A DNA stretch of 64,000 bases from Thioalkalivibrio paradoxus (GTDB taxonomy: Bacteria; Pseudomonadota; Gammaproteobacteria; Ectothiorhodospirales; Ectothiorhodospiraceae), in the NCBI GenBank assembly GCA_011390565.1, contig JAABSC010000007.1:1-64000 (forward strand), written 5' to 3'. Position numbers and translations under genes: made by a program. The notes beneath the pieces are model-generated. The model ran no database searches. It was not told the origin of the DNA and was given only the letters and a program-made list of their open reading frames with translations. Shown piece after piece: positions 56,024 to 64,000 of the stretch (within the stretch, counting starts at the first letter, position 1; every line of letters starts with the position of its first letter).

Positions 56024-58378
56024 ATGGCCATACATCTCGAAGAATACAAGGAGATCCTCGAGGATCTCCCGCACGATGCCCAGGACGTGCTCGAAGGCGC
56101 CTGGCACGAAGCCGCGCGCGTATTTTCTTCACGGGGCCTGGACAATTACCTGAAGGGCGCGGTGGCACTGCATCACCTCGGCCGAAGCGACGAACTGGTC
56201 GTGACGTACCTTCAGGAAATGCCGCAGGTGGCGCGGGCGATCGGCGAGGACACGCTGCCCGATGTGGTGACCTTCCTGCTGAGCATGGCCTCCAAGACCT
56301 CGGGCCAGGTTCTCACGCTGATCGTAGGCACGGCACCTCTTGCCGCCGAACGGCTGGGCGACGAAAGCCTGTTCCGTTCGTATCTCAACGTGCTCCAGGT
56401 GATGCTCGCGCAAGCACCGCGGGGTCTGCGCCCCATGCTGGAGAACCTCGACCGCCTGCTGACCCAGCTCACGCTGGGTGGTTTCCGGCGCTGGGTCAAC
56501 TGGGGCGCGCAGGCCTACAAGACCGATTTCGAGGGCCAGGTCCGTTATTTTTCACTGCAGAGCCCCGATGCGCTCTCGGTGCTCCAGACGGAACGCAAGG
56601 GCACGCTGTTCGTGGACGTTCAGCGCCGCCTCAACATCTATCTGCGCGCAATGTGGGGACGGGACTTCTTCCTGCGTCCCACCGCCGGGGACTTCGAGAG
56701 CCGCGAGGGACTGAAGCCCTATATCGAGCGCTACGTGATCCACATCGCGGATGCCTACGACGACTACCGTCCCCAGGGCGACGCAACACCCGAGGAAGCG
56801 GTGGTCCCCGGTGTCGAGCTGTATCGCGCGGCCGCCAATCATTGTGCAGCCCACCTGGCGTTTACCCACAAGCCGCTGTCGATGGAGACCTTGGACCTCG
56901 CGCAGATGGCGATCATCGAAGCCGTCGAAGACGCCCGCGTGGAAGCATTGGCCTGTGCGCAATTTCCCAACATGCGCACATCCTGGCTTGCACTGCACCC
57001 GCCGGCCGATTACGGAACGCCGCAGAGCGTCGGCGACCTGCTGAACCGGCTCGCGCGCGCGCTGCTCGAACTCGATCCAGACGACCCGCACCCCTGGGTA
57101 CAGCAGGGCGTTGCACTGTTCCGCGCACAGGACGACCTGTCCAGCAACCAGATCAGCTGGAACATCGGCGTCGAGCTGTCGCACAGTCTGGCCACCCTGC
57201 CCCTGCCCGAATTCAATCCGCGAACCGATCTGCTGCGGGCGATCTACCGGGACGACAACCGAACCGTGTGGGAATCCGAGGAATACGACCTCGACGCGGC
57301 ACTGGAGGCGACCTGGGCGCCGAAGCAGGTGCGCAAGAAGGTCAGCCTGATCGAGATGGTGAACACACTCGACTACGAGTTCGCCGGCGATGACGCGCAG
57401 GAGATCTGGGTGCTGCCGACCGAGTTCTACCTCGACCAGGAAGGCGTGACCATCAACGAGCTGGAAGGCAAGACGCCCGTCTCCGACCCCTTCCACTACC
57501 ACGAGTGGGATTACCAGATTCAGCTCGACCGCCCGAGCTGGGTCACGGTGCTGGAACGCCAGCCCAAGCTCGGCGATCTGGAGACCATCGAGCAGATCAT
57601 CGTCGATCACAAACCCGTGATCTCTCGCCTCAAGTTCCTGATCGAATCGATGATCCCCCAGGGCATGCAGCGCCTGCGCCGCCAGGAAGACGGCGACGAA
57701 CTCGACATCAATGCCGCGATTCGCGCCATGGTCGACATCCGGACCGGACAACAGCCCGATACGCGCATCATGATGCGCTACAAGCGCAACGTCCGGGATC
57801 TCGCCGTCATGGTGCTTCTGGATATGTCCGAATCCGCCAACGACAAGGTCCGCGGACAGGACTACAGCATCATCGACCTGACCCGATCCGCCACGGTGCT
57901 GCTCTCGGATGCGCTCGACCGGATCGGCGACCCCTTCGCGCTGCACGGCTTCTGCTCGGACGGTCGGCACGATGTGCATTACTACCGGTTCAAGGACTTC
58001 GAGCAGCCCTACAACGATCTGGTCAAGGCCCGTCTGGCCGGGATGGAAGGGTCTTACTCGACCCGAATGGGAGCCGCACTGCGTCACGCCGGGGAATACC
58101 TGGGACAGCAGCACAAGAACAAGAAAATCCTGTTCATCATCACCGACGGCGAACCGGCCGACAACGACACCCGCGACCCCCAATACCTGCGTCACGACGC
58201 CAAGCGGGCCGTCGAGGAACTCGCGCGCAACGGCGTGTCCACCTACGCCCTGTCGCTCGACCCGCATGCGGACCAGTATGTTTCGCGCATCTTCGGTGCC
58301 AACAATTTCACGGTCCTCGACCAGGTCGAGCGCCTGCCCGAGAAACTGCCCATGCTCTACATGGGACTGACGCGCTGA
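56024..58378 (+). CDS. cbbO: RuBisCO activase VWA adaptor CbbO
   Basis: 784 residues. A long N-terminal part that binds RuBisCO and CbbQ, and a C-terminal von Willebrand A domain with MIDAS DMSES at 600-604, then a Thr/Asp site (ITDGEPADND). CbbQ6-CbbO remodels inhibited RuBisCO. A 41-base gap separates it from cbbQ. Confidence 0.95.
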   Translation: MAIHLEEYKEILEDLPHDAQDVLEGAWHEAARVFSSRGLDNYLKGAVALHHLGRSDELVVTYLQEMPQVARAIGEDTLPDVVTFLLSMASKTSGQVLTLIVGTAPLAAERLGDESLFRSYLNVLQVMLAQAPRGLRPMLENLDRLLTQLTLGGFRRWVNWGAQAYKTDFEGQVRYFSLQSPDALSVLQTERKGTLFVDVQRRLNIYLRAMWGRDFFLRPTAGDFESREGLKPYIERYVIHIADAYDDYRPQGDATPEEAVVPGVELYRAAANHCAAHLAFTHKPLSMETLDLAQMAIIEAVEDARVEALACAQFPNMRTSWLALHPPADYGTPQSVGDLLNRLARALLELDPDDPHPWVQQGVALFRAQDDLSSNQISWNIGVELSHSLATLPLPEFNPRTDLLRAIYRDDNRTVWESEEYDLDAALEATWAPKQVRKKVSLIEMVNTLDYEFAGDDAQEIWVLPTEFYLDQEGVTINELEGKTPVSDPFHYHEWDYQIQLDRPSWVTVLERQPKLGDLETIEQIIVDHKPVISRLKFLIESMIPQGMQRLRRQEDGDELDINAAIRAMVDIRTGQQPDTRIMMRYKRNVRDLAVMVLLDMSESANDKVRGQDYSIIDLTRSATVLLSDALDRIGDPFALHGFCSDGRHDVHYYRFKDFEQPYNDLVKARLAGMEGSYSTRMGAALRHAGEYLGQQHKNKKILFIITDGEPADNDTRDPQYLRHDAKRAVEELARNGVSTYALSLDPHADQYVSRIFGANNFTVLDQVERLPEKLPMLYMGLTR

Positions 58379-58383
58379 CACCG

Positions 58384-59202
58384 ATGGAAATCAATACACT
58401 CAGCAAGAAGCTGCTGTTCAACACCATCCGCGTGGATACCGTCCTCGAGGATGGCAGCGAGGGCTCGGGGACCGCGTTCGTGGTCAGCCATGCGCACAGG
58501 CGCGGCACCCACACCTTCATCGTCACCAATCGCCATCTCGTGGACGGTGTGCGCCGCGGCGGCCTGGTGTTCACGCAGAAACACAACGGGCAACCGCTGA
58601 TCGGCAAACGTTTTCAGCTCAACATCGATGACTTTCCCCACGCATGGTTCCTGCATCCGGATCCCGAGGTGGACCTCGCGATCGTCCCGATGCGCCCGCT
58701 GGAACAGGCTGCCCGGGACCAGGGAGTGGAACTCTACTACCACGTGATCGACAGCCGGCTGGCGCCCGATGCCGCAGCCCTACTTACCCTGGACGCGCTC
58801 GAGGAAGTACTGTTCGTGGGCTACCCCAGTGGTGTCTGGGACCATGTCAACCTGATGCCGATCCTGCGCCGTGGCACCACGGCAACCCCCATCGCGCTGG
58901 ATTTCGAGGGACGTCCGGAATTTCTGATCGACGCCGCCGTGTACCCCGGTTCCAGCGGCAGCCCGGTCTTCGTCTATCAGCCGGACCTGCTGCGCCCAAA
59001 CCAGAGTCGGAAATTCCTGTTCGCCGGCGTGATTGCGGCCGTGTTCTTCCGCGAGGAAGCCAACCAACTCGTACCCGGTCCCGTCCCGGCGAATACCTAC
59101 GCGACGGTGATGGGCTCGGAAATGATCGACCTCGGGCTGGTCATCAAGGCCCAGGCCGTGATCGAGGTGATGAATGCCTATCTGGGCCACTGGGCCGAGT
59201 AA
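58384..59202 (+). CDS. Trypsin-like serine protease of unknown role
   Basis: 272 residues with the trypsin/S1 fold pattern: His51 (IVTNRHLVDG), Asp97 (DPEVDLAIVP), Ser191 (GSSGSPV). No signal peptide, so it should stay in the cytoplasm. It lies five bases after cbbO and is read in the same direction, 93 bases before sbtA. I know of no established carboxysome role; it could cut a carboxysome protein such as CsoS2 or McdB, or it may be a bystander. The reading frame extends further upstream inside cbbO, but the ATG at 58384 is the sensible start. Confidence 0.8.
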   Translation: MEINTLSKKLLFNTIRVDTVLEDGSEGSGTAFVVSHAHRRGTHTFIVTNRHLVDGVRRGGLVFTQKHNGQPLIGKRFQLNIDDFPHAWFLHPDPEVDLAIVPMRPLEQAARDQGVELYYHVIDSRLAPDAAALLTLDALEEVLFVGYPSGVWDHVNLMPILRRGTTATPIALDFEGRPEFLIDAAVYPGSSGSPVFVYQPDLLRPNQSRKFLFAGVIAAVFFREEANQLVPGPVPANTYATVMGSEMIDLGLVIKAQAVIEVMNAYLGHWAE

Positions 59203-59295
59203 CCATGGACCACGTTGGCATCATGGGTGCTTACCCGCTGCCAGTTCTCCGCCCGCACCCCTTCTGCAACCCCTGCTCCGTCCTGGAAATCCGCC

Positions 59296-60240
59296 ATGCA
59301 TTTTGAACCTGTGGTGCTGTTCTTCCTGCTGGGTGTATTCGCGGGTCTGGTCCGCTCCGACCTGAAAATCCCCTCTGCGATCTACGAAGCGCTATCGATC
59401 TTTCTGCTGCTCGCCATCGGCCTGCAGGGTGGCGTGAAACTGGCCGAGTTCGAGTTGCTGGAACTGCTCGTACCGTCCCTTTTGATCCTCGCGGTGGGTT
59501 CACTGATTCCGCTGCTCGCCTTCCCCGTGCTCCGGTTGCTGGGCCGCATGACACGCGCCGACTCGGCATCGATCGCAGCCCACTACGGATCGGTCAGCGT
59601 GGTCACATTCTCGGTGGCCATCGCACTGCTGGCACAGGAAGAGGTGGACTTCGAAGGCTACATGATCGTTTTCCTGGTTTTGCTCGAGATCCCGGCGCTG
59701 GTGATCGGCGTGATACTGGCGCGGCACGGCGTCGGCAGTGTGCGCTGGGGCAAGCTGCTCCATGAAGTGCTCTTCGGCAAAAGCATCCTGTTGCTGGCCG
59801 GTGGCCTGATCATCGGTTTCATTGCCGGAAGTGAGGGCATCAAGCCACTCGACATCCTGTTCTTCGACCTGTTCAAGGGCATCCTCGCGCTGTTCCTTCT
59901 CGAGATGGGGCTGGTCGCCGCCGCGCGCATCGCGGGACTTCGTGCCTACGGGCTGTTCCTGGTGACCTTCGCAGTGGCCACGCCTCTGGTTTCCGCGGTT
60001 CTCGGCACCGTGCTTGGCTGGGCGCTGGGTCTGTCTCTCGGCGGCACCATGCTGCTGGCCACACTCTACGCGAGCGCATCCTATATCGCCGCACCGGCGG
60101 CCATGCGCATCGCGGTCCCGGAGGCCAATCCCGCGCTGTCGATCGGCGCCGCACTCGGGATGACCTTCCCGTTCAACATCTTTTTCGGAATACCGATTTA
60201 TCTCTGGATGGCCCAGTTCATCCACGGACTTGGAGGGTGA
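59296..60240 (+). CDS. sbtA: Sodium-dependent bicarbonate transporter SbtA
   Basis: 314-residue DUF897 protein with about ten membrane helices in two repeats (PSAIYEALSIFLLLAIGLQGG; SASIAAHYGSVSVVTFSVAIAL; ASASYIAAPAAMRIAVPEANPALSIG). Raises cytosolic bicarbonate for CsoSCA. The GTGA at its stop couples to the PII-like sbtB. Shorter start at 59296 is preferred since upstream residues are not membrane-like. Confidence 0.93.
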   Translation: MHFEPVVLFFLLGVFAGLVRSDLKIPSAIYEALSIFLLLAIGLQGGVKLAEFELLELLVPSLLILAVGSLIPLLAFPVLRLLGRMTRADSASIAAHYGSVSVVTFSVAIALLAQEEVDFEGYMIVFLVLLEIPALVIGVILARHGVGSVRWGKLLHEVLFGKSILLLAGGLIIGFIAGSEGIKPLDILFFDLFKGILALFLLEMGLVAAARIAGLRAYGLFLVTFAVATPLVSAVLGTVLGWALGLSLGGTMLLATLYASASYIAAPAAMRIAVPEANPALSIGAALGMTFPFNIFFGIPIYLWMAQFIHGLGG

Positions 60241-60245
60241 ACGAC

Positions 60246-60536
60246 ATGCTGACGCAACCCATGACCCTGCTGGTGATCATCAGTGAAGCCGTTCTCGAGG
60301 ACACGCTTATCGATGAAATCAGCGACCTGGGCGCCAAGGGCTACACGATCACCGATGCACGTGGTCGAGGCACGCATGGCACCCGGTCCGGGCGGTGGAC
60401 GCAGGGTGGCAACATTCGCATTGAAGTGATTGGCAATGCGCAGCTCTGTGATCGTATCGTCGAGCGTCTGCAACGAACCTATGAAAGGGACTATGGTCTC
60501 CTGATGTATACCGTGCCGATCGAACTGCAGAATTGA
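60246..60536 (+). CDS. sbtB: PII-like bicarbonate-transport regulator SbtB
   Basis: 96-residue PII-like protein with a T-loop region (GRGTHGTRSGRWTQGG) and ferredoxin-like core. In cyanobacteria SbtB binds SbtA under adenyl nucleotide control. The ATG at 60246 has GGAGG at a good distance; a GTG at 60237, overlapping the sbtA stop, is the other option. The C-terminal Cys motif of some SbtB proteins is missing. Confidence 0.88.
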   Translation: MLTQPMTLLVIISEAVLEDTLIDEISDLGAKGYTITDARGRGTHGTRSGRWTQGGNIRIEVIGNAQLCDRIVERLQRTYERDYGLLMYTVPIELQN

Positions 60537-60597
60537 GCACGCCCACTCACGGAATTCCCTGTCTCGCGGAGCCGGCACGGACCGCGCGAAACCTCCC

Positions 60598-61611
60598 ATG
60601 AGTTCGAAAGACCCCGGCCTGCCGCAGATCATGCTCAAGTCCGAGCTGCCGGGACACCTGATCCGGCACGCCACGCTTCGGCAATTGCAGGTCTTCGAGG
60701 CCATCGTGCGCCTGGGCAGCTTCACCCACGCCGCGGAAGAGTTGTACCTGACGCAGCCCACCGTCTCGATCCAGATCAAGAAGCTGTCCGAAGCGGTGGG
60801 ACTCCCCCTGTTCGAACAGGTGGGACGCAAGGCCTTTCCCACCGAGGTCGGCCGCGAACTCTACGATGCCTGCCGGGAGATTCTGGGGTCCCTGACCAAC
60901 CTTGAAATCAAGCTGGCGGATCTCCGGGGACTCAAACGCGGGCGGCTGCGGTTGGCCGCGATCACCACCGCCCAGTATCTCGCGCCGAGCATCCTCGGTG
61001 AATTTGCGCGCAAGTATCCGGACATCGAACTCTGCCTCGAGGTCGACAACTACGACCGGGTTCTGGCGCGCCTCGCGAGCAATGAGGACGACCTCTACAT
61101 CATCGGCCACGTCCCGGAACAACTGACGGACGTCAAGGTGTACCCCTTCGCACCGAACCCGCTGGTGGTCATGGCGCGGCACGATCACCCGCTTGCGGGC
61201 CAGCGCAACATTCCGCTCCAGCGGCTCGCCGGGGAATATTTCCTGATGCGCGAGGCCGGCTCGGGGATTCGCGAAGCCACGCTGAAGCTGTTCGAGCGCC
61301 AGGGCATACAGCCCCGCATCCGGATGGAACTGGGCAGCAACGAAGCCATCAAGCAGGCCGTGATCGGCGGGCTCGGGATCGCCGTGCTGTCGCTGCACAC
61401 GCTGAGCGCCGAGGGCGCACGCGGTCCGATCACGCTACTCGACGTTGCCGAATTCCCGATTCTGCGCCAGTGGAACATCGTGCACCCACGCCGCAAGGTG
61501 CTCTCCGTCGTGGCCCAGACCTTCCTGGATTTCGCCATTCAGGACGAAGCGCGCGTGCGCGCGCACATCGACCAGATGCTCCGGGATTTCGAGCACAATC
61601 TGAACCGCTGA
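60598..61611 (+). CDS. cbbR: LysR regulator of CO2 fixation
   Basis: 337-residue LysR protein, HTH at about 30-85 (LRQLQVFEAIVRLGSFTHAAEELYLTQPTVSIQIKKLSEAVG), with the LEVDNYDRVL, AREAGSGIRE and LGSNEAIKQAVIGGLGIAVLS segments of CbbR. It probably activates cbbL from the promoter at 45.8 kb. It lies at the far end of the operon, not divergent beside cbbL as is usual. Confidence 0.88.
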   Translation: MSSKDPGLPQIMLKSELPGHLIRHATLRQLQVFEAIVRLGSFTHAAEELYLTQPTVSIQIKKLSEAVGLPLFEQVGRKAFPTEVGRELYDACREILGSLTNLEIKLADLRGLKRGRLRLAAITTAQYLAPSILGEFARKYPDIELCLEVDNYDRVLARLASNEDDLYIIGHVPEQLTDVKVYPFAPNPLVVMARHDHPLAGQRNIPLQRLAGEYFLMREAGSGIREATLKLFERQGIQPRIRMELGSNEAIKQAVIGGLGIAVLSLHTLSAEGARGPITLLDVAEFPILRQWNIVHPRRKVLSVVAQTFLDFAIQDEARVRAHIDQMLRDFEHNLNR

Positions 61612-61744
61612 AGGCCGCGCCGCAACGCCCGGCTTTTGCTATTCTCAGCACGAATACGAAGATCGGTCCCAGCGCGGCTGAACGCGAAACGGTCGCGCCG
61701 CGGGGATGCCGACGAAAATCCAAACGGGAATCGAGGAGAAAGGT

Positions 61745-62227
61745 ATGTGGAAGGAAGTCGCGGTGGCCGCGCTTGTGCTGGCCGCTTCTGGAGTGGCTTG
61801 GGGGGAGACCACGGATGCGCCCCGTTTCGAAATCAGCGACGACGGCAAGGTAGTACTGGATCAGCAGACCGGACTGCAGTGGATGCGCTGCAGTGTCGGG
61901 CAGAACTGGACGGGGACGACCTGCACCGGCACCCCCAGCCGCCACACCTGGGATCAGGCCTCAAACCTCACATCCAACCACGCGGGGCTGGACGGTTGGC
62001 GCCTTCCGACTGTGGATGAGCTGCAGGGCCTGGTGGAATACCGCATGTTCAATCCCGCCATCGATCCGCATGCCTTTCCCAACACGCCGATGAGCAACTT
62101 CTGGTCCTCCTCGGAGGCCGCCTACGACGCGTTCTACGCCTGGACCGTCAATTTCGCCAATGGCTTCAGCAACTGGCGGCACAAGCGGCAGCGTTTCGAG
62201 TCGCGCATGGTACGCGACGCTGGTTGA
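61745..62227 (+). CDS. Secreted DUF1566 protein
   Basis: 160 residues. Signal peptide (MWKEVAVAALVLAASGVAWG), then a DUF1566/Lcl domain: VLDQQTGLQWMRCSVGQNW, DGWRLPTVDELQGLVEY, FWSSSEAAYDAFYAWTVNFANG. GAGGAGAAAGG lies before the ATG. Found in many bacteria; its function is unknown. Confidence 0.85.
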   Translation: MWKEVAVAALVLAASGVAWGETTDAPRFEISDDGKVVLDQQTGLQWMRCSVGQNWTGTTCTGTPSRHTWDQASNLTSNHAGLDGWRLPTVDELQGLVEYRMFNPAIDPHAFPNTPMSNFWSSSEAAYDAFYAWTVNFANGFSNWRHKRQRFESRMVRDAG

Positions 62228-62288
62228 ACCACGAACCCGGGGCGTGCATGGCCCCTGATCTCACATCAACGACAGAAGGGGCACACGC

Positions 62289-62657
62289 ATGGACACGGAA
62301 ATCACCAGCGCAGACATTCGCACCGTCATCGAGCCGCTGCATCGCGGCAAGTTCTGGATGCAACTGCTTGCCGTGGTCTCGATCCTGTACGGTGTTCTTC
62401 TGGCACTGACGATCGTGGGCCTGATCGTCGCCTGGATTCCGATCTGGGCGGGTGTGGTCCTGATGCAGGCGGCCGGCGCATCCAGCCGGGCGTTCCAGAG
62501 CGGCGACGCGCTGGAGATGAAACACGCCATGGGCAAGCTGAAGACCTATTTCACGATCTTCGGCGTCCTGATGCTGATCGGCATCATCCTGATGGTCGTG
62601 TCGATGATCTTCGGCATCGGCGCCGGCCTGCTGGGCATGGAATCCATGATGCAGTAG
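62289..62657 (+). CDS. Small DUF5362-like membrane protein
   Basis: 122 residues, two strong membrane helix pairs (about 24-55, WMQLLAVVSILYGVLLALTIVGLIVAWIPIW, and 88-115), with a soluble bridge. Resembles the DUF5362 family. No function known. An inverted repeat GGGCGCC/GGCGCCC (62712-62730) follows, with only a weak T-run. Confidence 0.6.
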   Translation: MDTEITSADIRTVIEPLHRGKFWMQLLAVVSILYGVLLALTIVGLIVAWIPIWAGVVLMQAAGASSRAFQSGDALEMKHAMGKLKTYFTIFGVLMLIGIILMVVSMIFGIGAGLLGMESMMQ

Positions 62658-62838
62658 CCCCGCCGCGTTTCGGCCGAGTCCCTTCCGGGACGCGGTACGA
62701 CCGTTCGAAAAGGGCGCCCGCGTGGCGCCCTCTCCTTGCGACCCATGAAGACCCGGAAGCACTCCTGACGGTGTTATCATCACAGAGTGTAAGTACCTTT
62801 TGTTATGCGATCCGAAGACCGCATCTGGGGCGCAATTA

Positions 62839-64000
62839 ATGATCACCCTTCTGCTCGACGACGAGCCATTCCAGCTCAAGCTGCTCGAGGCACAACTCCG
62901 AACGTTGGGAGTTGGAAACATCATCCGTCACGAACGGGCGAGAGATGCCTTGCCGCTCTTCGACGGGGATCAGCACGTCGTAGACCTGATCTTCTGCGAC
63001 CTGCAGATGCCGGACATGGACGGTGTGGAGTTCGTGCGCCATCTGGCCCGGAATCATTACAGCGGTGATCTGATCCTATTCAGTGGCGAGAACGAACGGA
63101 TACTGGCCAGCGTCGAATGTCTGGCCCAGGCCCATGGCCTGCGGGTCCTGGGCGCCCTGAAAAAACCGGTGTCGATGGAACGACTCAAGGAGTTGATTGA
63201 CCTCAGTCTTTCCAGCCCGGAGAGCACGCCTCCAGCTGCACGTGGCCAGAGCGCCTACAGTCTGCCCGTTCTCGAGTCCGCATACGCGACCGAAGAACTG
63301 GAAGCCGCGATCAGCGGGAAGCAGTTCGTCAACCACTACCAGCCCAGGGTGGAAATGGCCACGGGCCGGGTGATCGGCGCGGAGACGCTGGTGCGCTGGG
63401 AGCATCCGCAGGATGGCCTGGTCATGCCGGACCGATTCATACCCAACCTCGAGTACTACGGGCTGATCGACGATTTGACCCGGATCGTGCTTTCCGATGC
63501 ATTGGAGCAGACGAGAGTCTGGCGCAAGCTGGGCTGGAACCTTCAGATTTCGATCAACATGTCGACCGAGAGTCTGTCCGCCATTCGCTTTGCCGACTTC
63601 GTGATCGGGGAATTGGGGAAAGTCGATATCCCGGGCTCCAGCCTGCTGCTCGAGGTGCCCGCGAACATTTTCGAACAGGACCAGAGGGGTTTGCTCGACA
63701 TCCTGACACGCCTGCGACTGCGCCAGATCGGTCTTTCCATCCACGATTTCGGGATTGCCGAGGTATCTCTCGCCGAACTCCAGACCATTCCCGTCGACGA
63801 ACTCAAGGTTGATCGGACTCTGGTACGGGATGCCAGGGACGATGCCTCATTGCGCCTGCGGGTCCGCAACAGCCTTGGAACCGCGAAACAGCTCGGCGTC
63901 ACGGCCGCAGCGGAGGGCGTCGAAACCCGGGCCGACTGGGATTTTCTCGCAGCAAGCGACTGTGACATTGCGCAGGGGTACTTCATCGCCCGGCCCATGC
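62839..64000 (+). CDS. Response regulator-EAL domain protein, 5' part
   Basis: 387 residues are in the window; the frame continues past its end. Receiver domain: acidic Asp7-Asp8, phospho-acceptor Asp54 (IFCDLQMPD), Lys109. EAL domain from about 150: NHYQPRVEMATGRVIGAETLVRW. Some catalytic positions differ from active phosphodiesterases: ETL for EAL, LEVPANI for LE(I/L)TES, and HDFG for DDFG. It probably senses or has lost cyclic-di-GMP turnover. The start has no strong ribosome site but is the first Met before the receiver strand. Confidence 0.88.
   Translation, partial: MITLLLDDEPFQLKLLEAQLRTLGVGNIIRHERARDALPLFDGDQHVVDLIFCDLQMPDMDGVEFVRHLARNHYSGDLILFSGENERILASVECLAQAHGLRVLGALKKPVSMERLKELIDLSLSSPESTPPAARGQSAYSLPVLESAYATEELEAAISGKQFVNHYQPRVEMATGRVIGAETLVRWEHPQDGLVMPDRFIPNLEYYGLIDDLTRIVLSDALEQTRVWRKLGWNLQISINMSTESLSAIRFADFVIGELGKVDIPGSSLLLEVPANIFEQDQRGLLDILTRLRLRQIGLSIHDFGIAEVSLAELQTIPVDELKVDRTLVRDARDDASLRLRVRNSLGTAKQLGVTAAAEGVETRADWDFLAASDCDIAQGYFIARPM

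Overview
The window reads as chromosome of a GC-rich (roughly two-thirds G+C) gammaproteobacterial autotroph. Three things point to the Chromatiales/Ectothiorhodospiraceae or a close sulfur-oxidising relative: a class III (PhaC-PhaE) polyhydroxyalkanoate system, a leuCDB-asd-fimV-truA-trpFBA-accD-folC-cvpA-purF order like that of Pseudomonas and relatives, and a complete alpha-carboxysome operon with form IA RuBisCO. The genus is inference; nothing in the window names it.

Layout. 1-0.85 kb: the 5' part of an IS transposase that leaves the window, then tRNA-Ser(GGA) with a large shared hairpin and broken tRNA copies. 0.9-2.2 kb: DUF1820 protein and purU. 2.3-8.1 kb: PHA genes (phaC, phaE leftward; phaA, phaR, phasin, phaB rightward) with one putative PhaR box in two promoter regions. 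8.3-13.5 kb: an odd type IV pilin-like gene, tadA, glutathione peroxidase and a four-gene MCE/Mla-type lipid ABC system. 13.6-17.6 kb: MoxR - DUF58 - transglutaminase cluster. 17.6-18.3 kb: palindromic repeats, a terminator and a stand-alone IscR. 18.5-37.4 kb: a long leftward run of housekeeping genes (L,D-transpeptidase, purF, cvpA, SPOR protein, folC, accD, trpA/B/F, truA, a membrane protein, fimV, asd, leuB/D/C, leuA), with an Lrp-type regulator divergent from leuA. 38-45.7 kb: an inverted-repeat element, an asparagine-synthase-type amidotransferase resembling the N-acetylglutaminylglutamine amidotransferase family, and a LysR regulator divergent from an RND efflux pair.

45.8-61.6 kb is the showpiece: cbbL-cbbS-csoS2-csoSCA-csoS4A-csoS4B-csoS1-csoS1-ferritin-like-acRAF-mcdA-mcdB-cbbQ-cbbO-trypsin-like protease-sbtA-sbtB-cbbR, all rightward and mostly overlapping or closely spaced. 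It holds the enzyme, scaffold, shell, carbonic anhydrase, a RuBisCO assembly factor, the carboxysome-positioning pair, a RuBisCO activase pair, a bicarbonate transporter with its PII-like partner, and the regulator: an almost self-contained CO2-concentrating module. Points of note are a canonical -1 slippery heptamer followed by a 10-bp stem inside csoS2, a serine protease of unknown role between cbbO and sbtA, two csoS1 copies that differ only at synonymous sites over 266 bp, and a stem-loop after cbbS.

61.7-64 kb: a secreted DUF1566 protein, a small membrane protein, and a response regulator-EAL protein with a degenerate EAL domain, cut by the window end.
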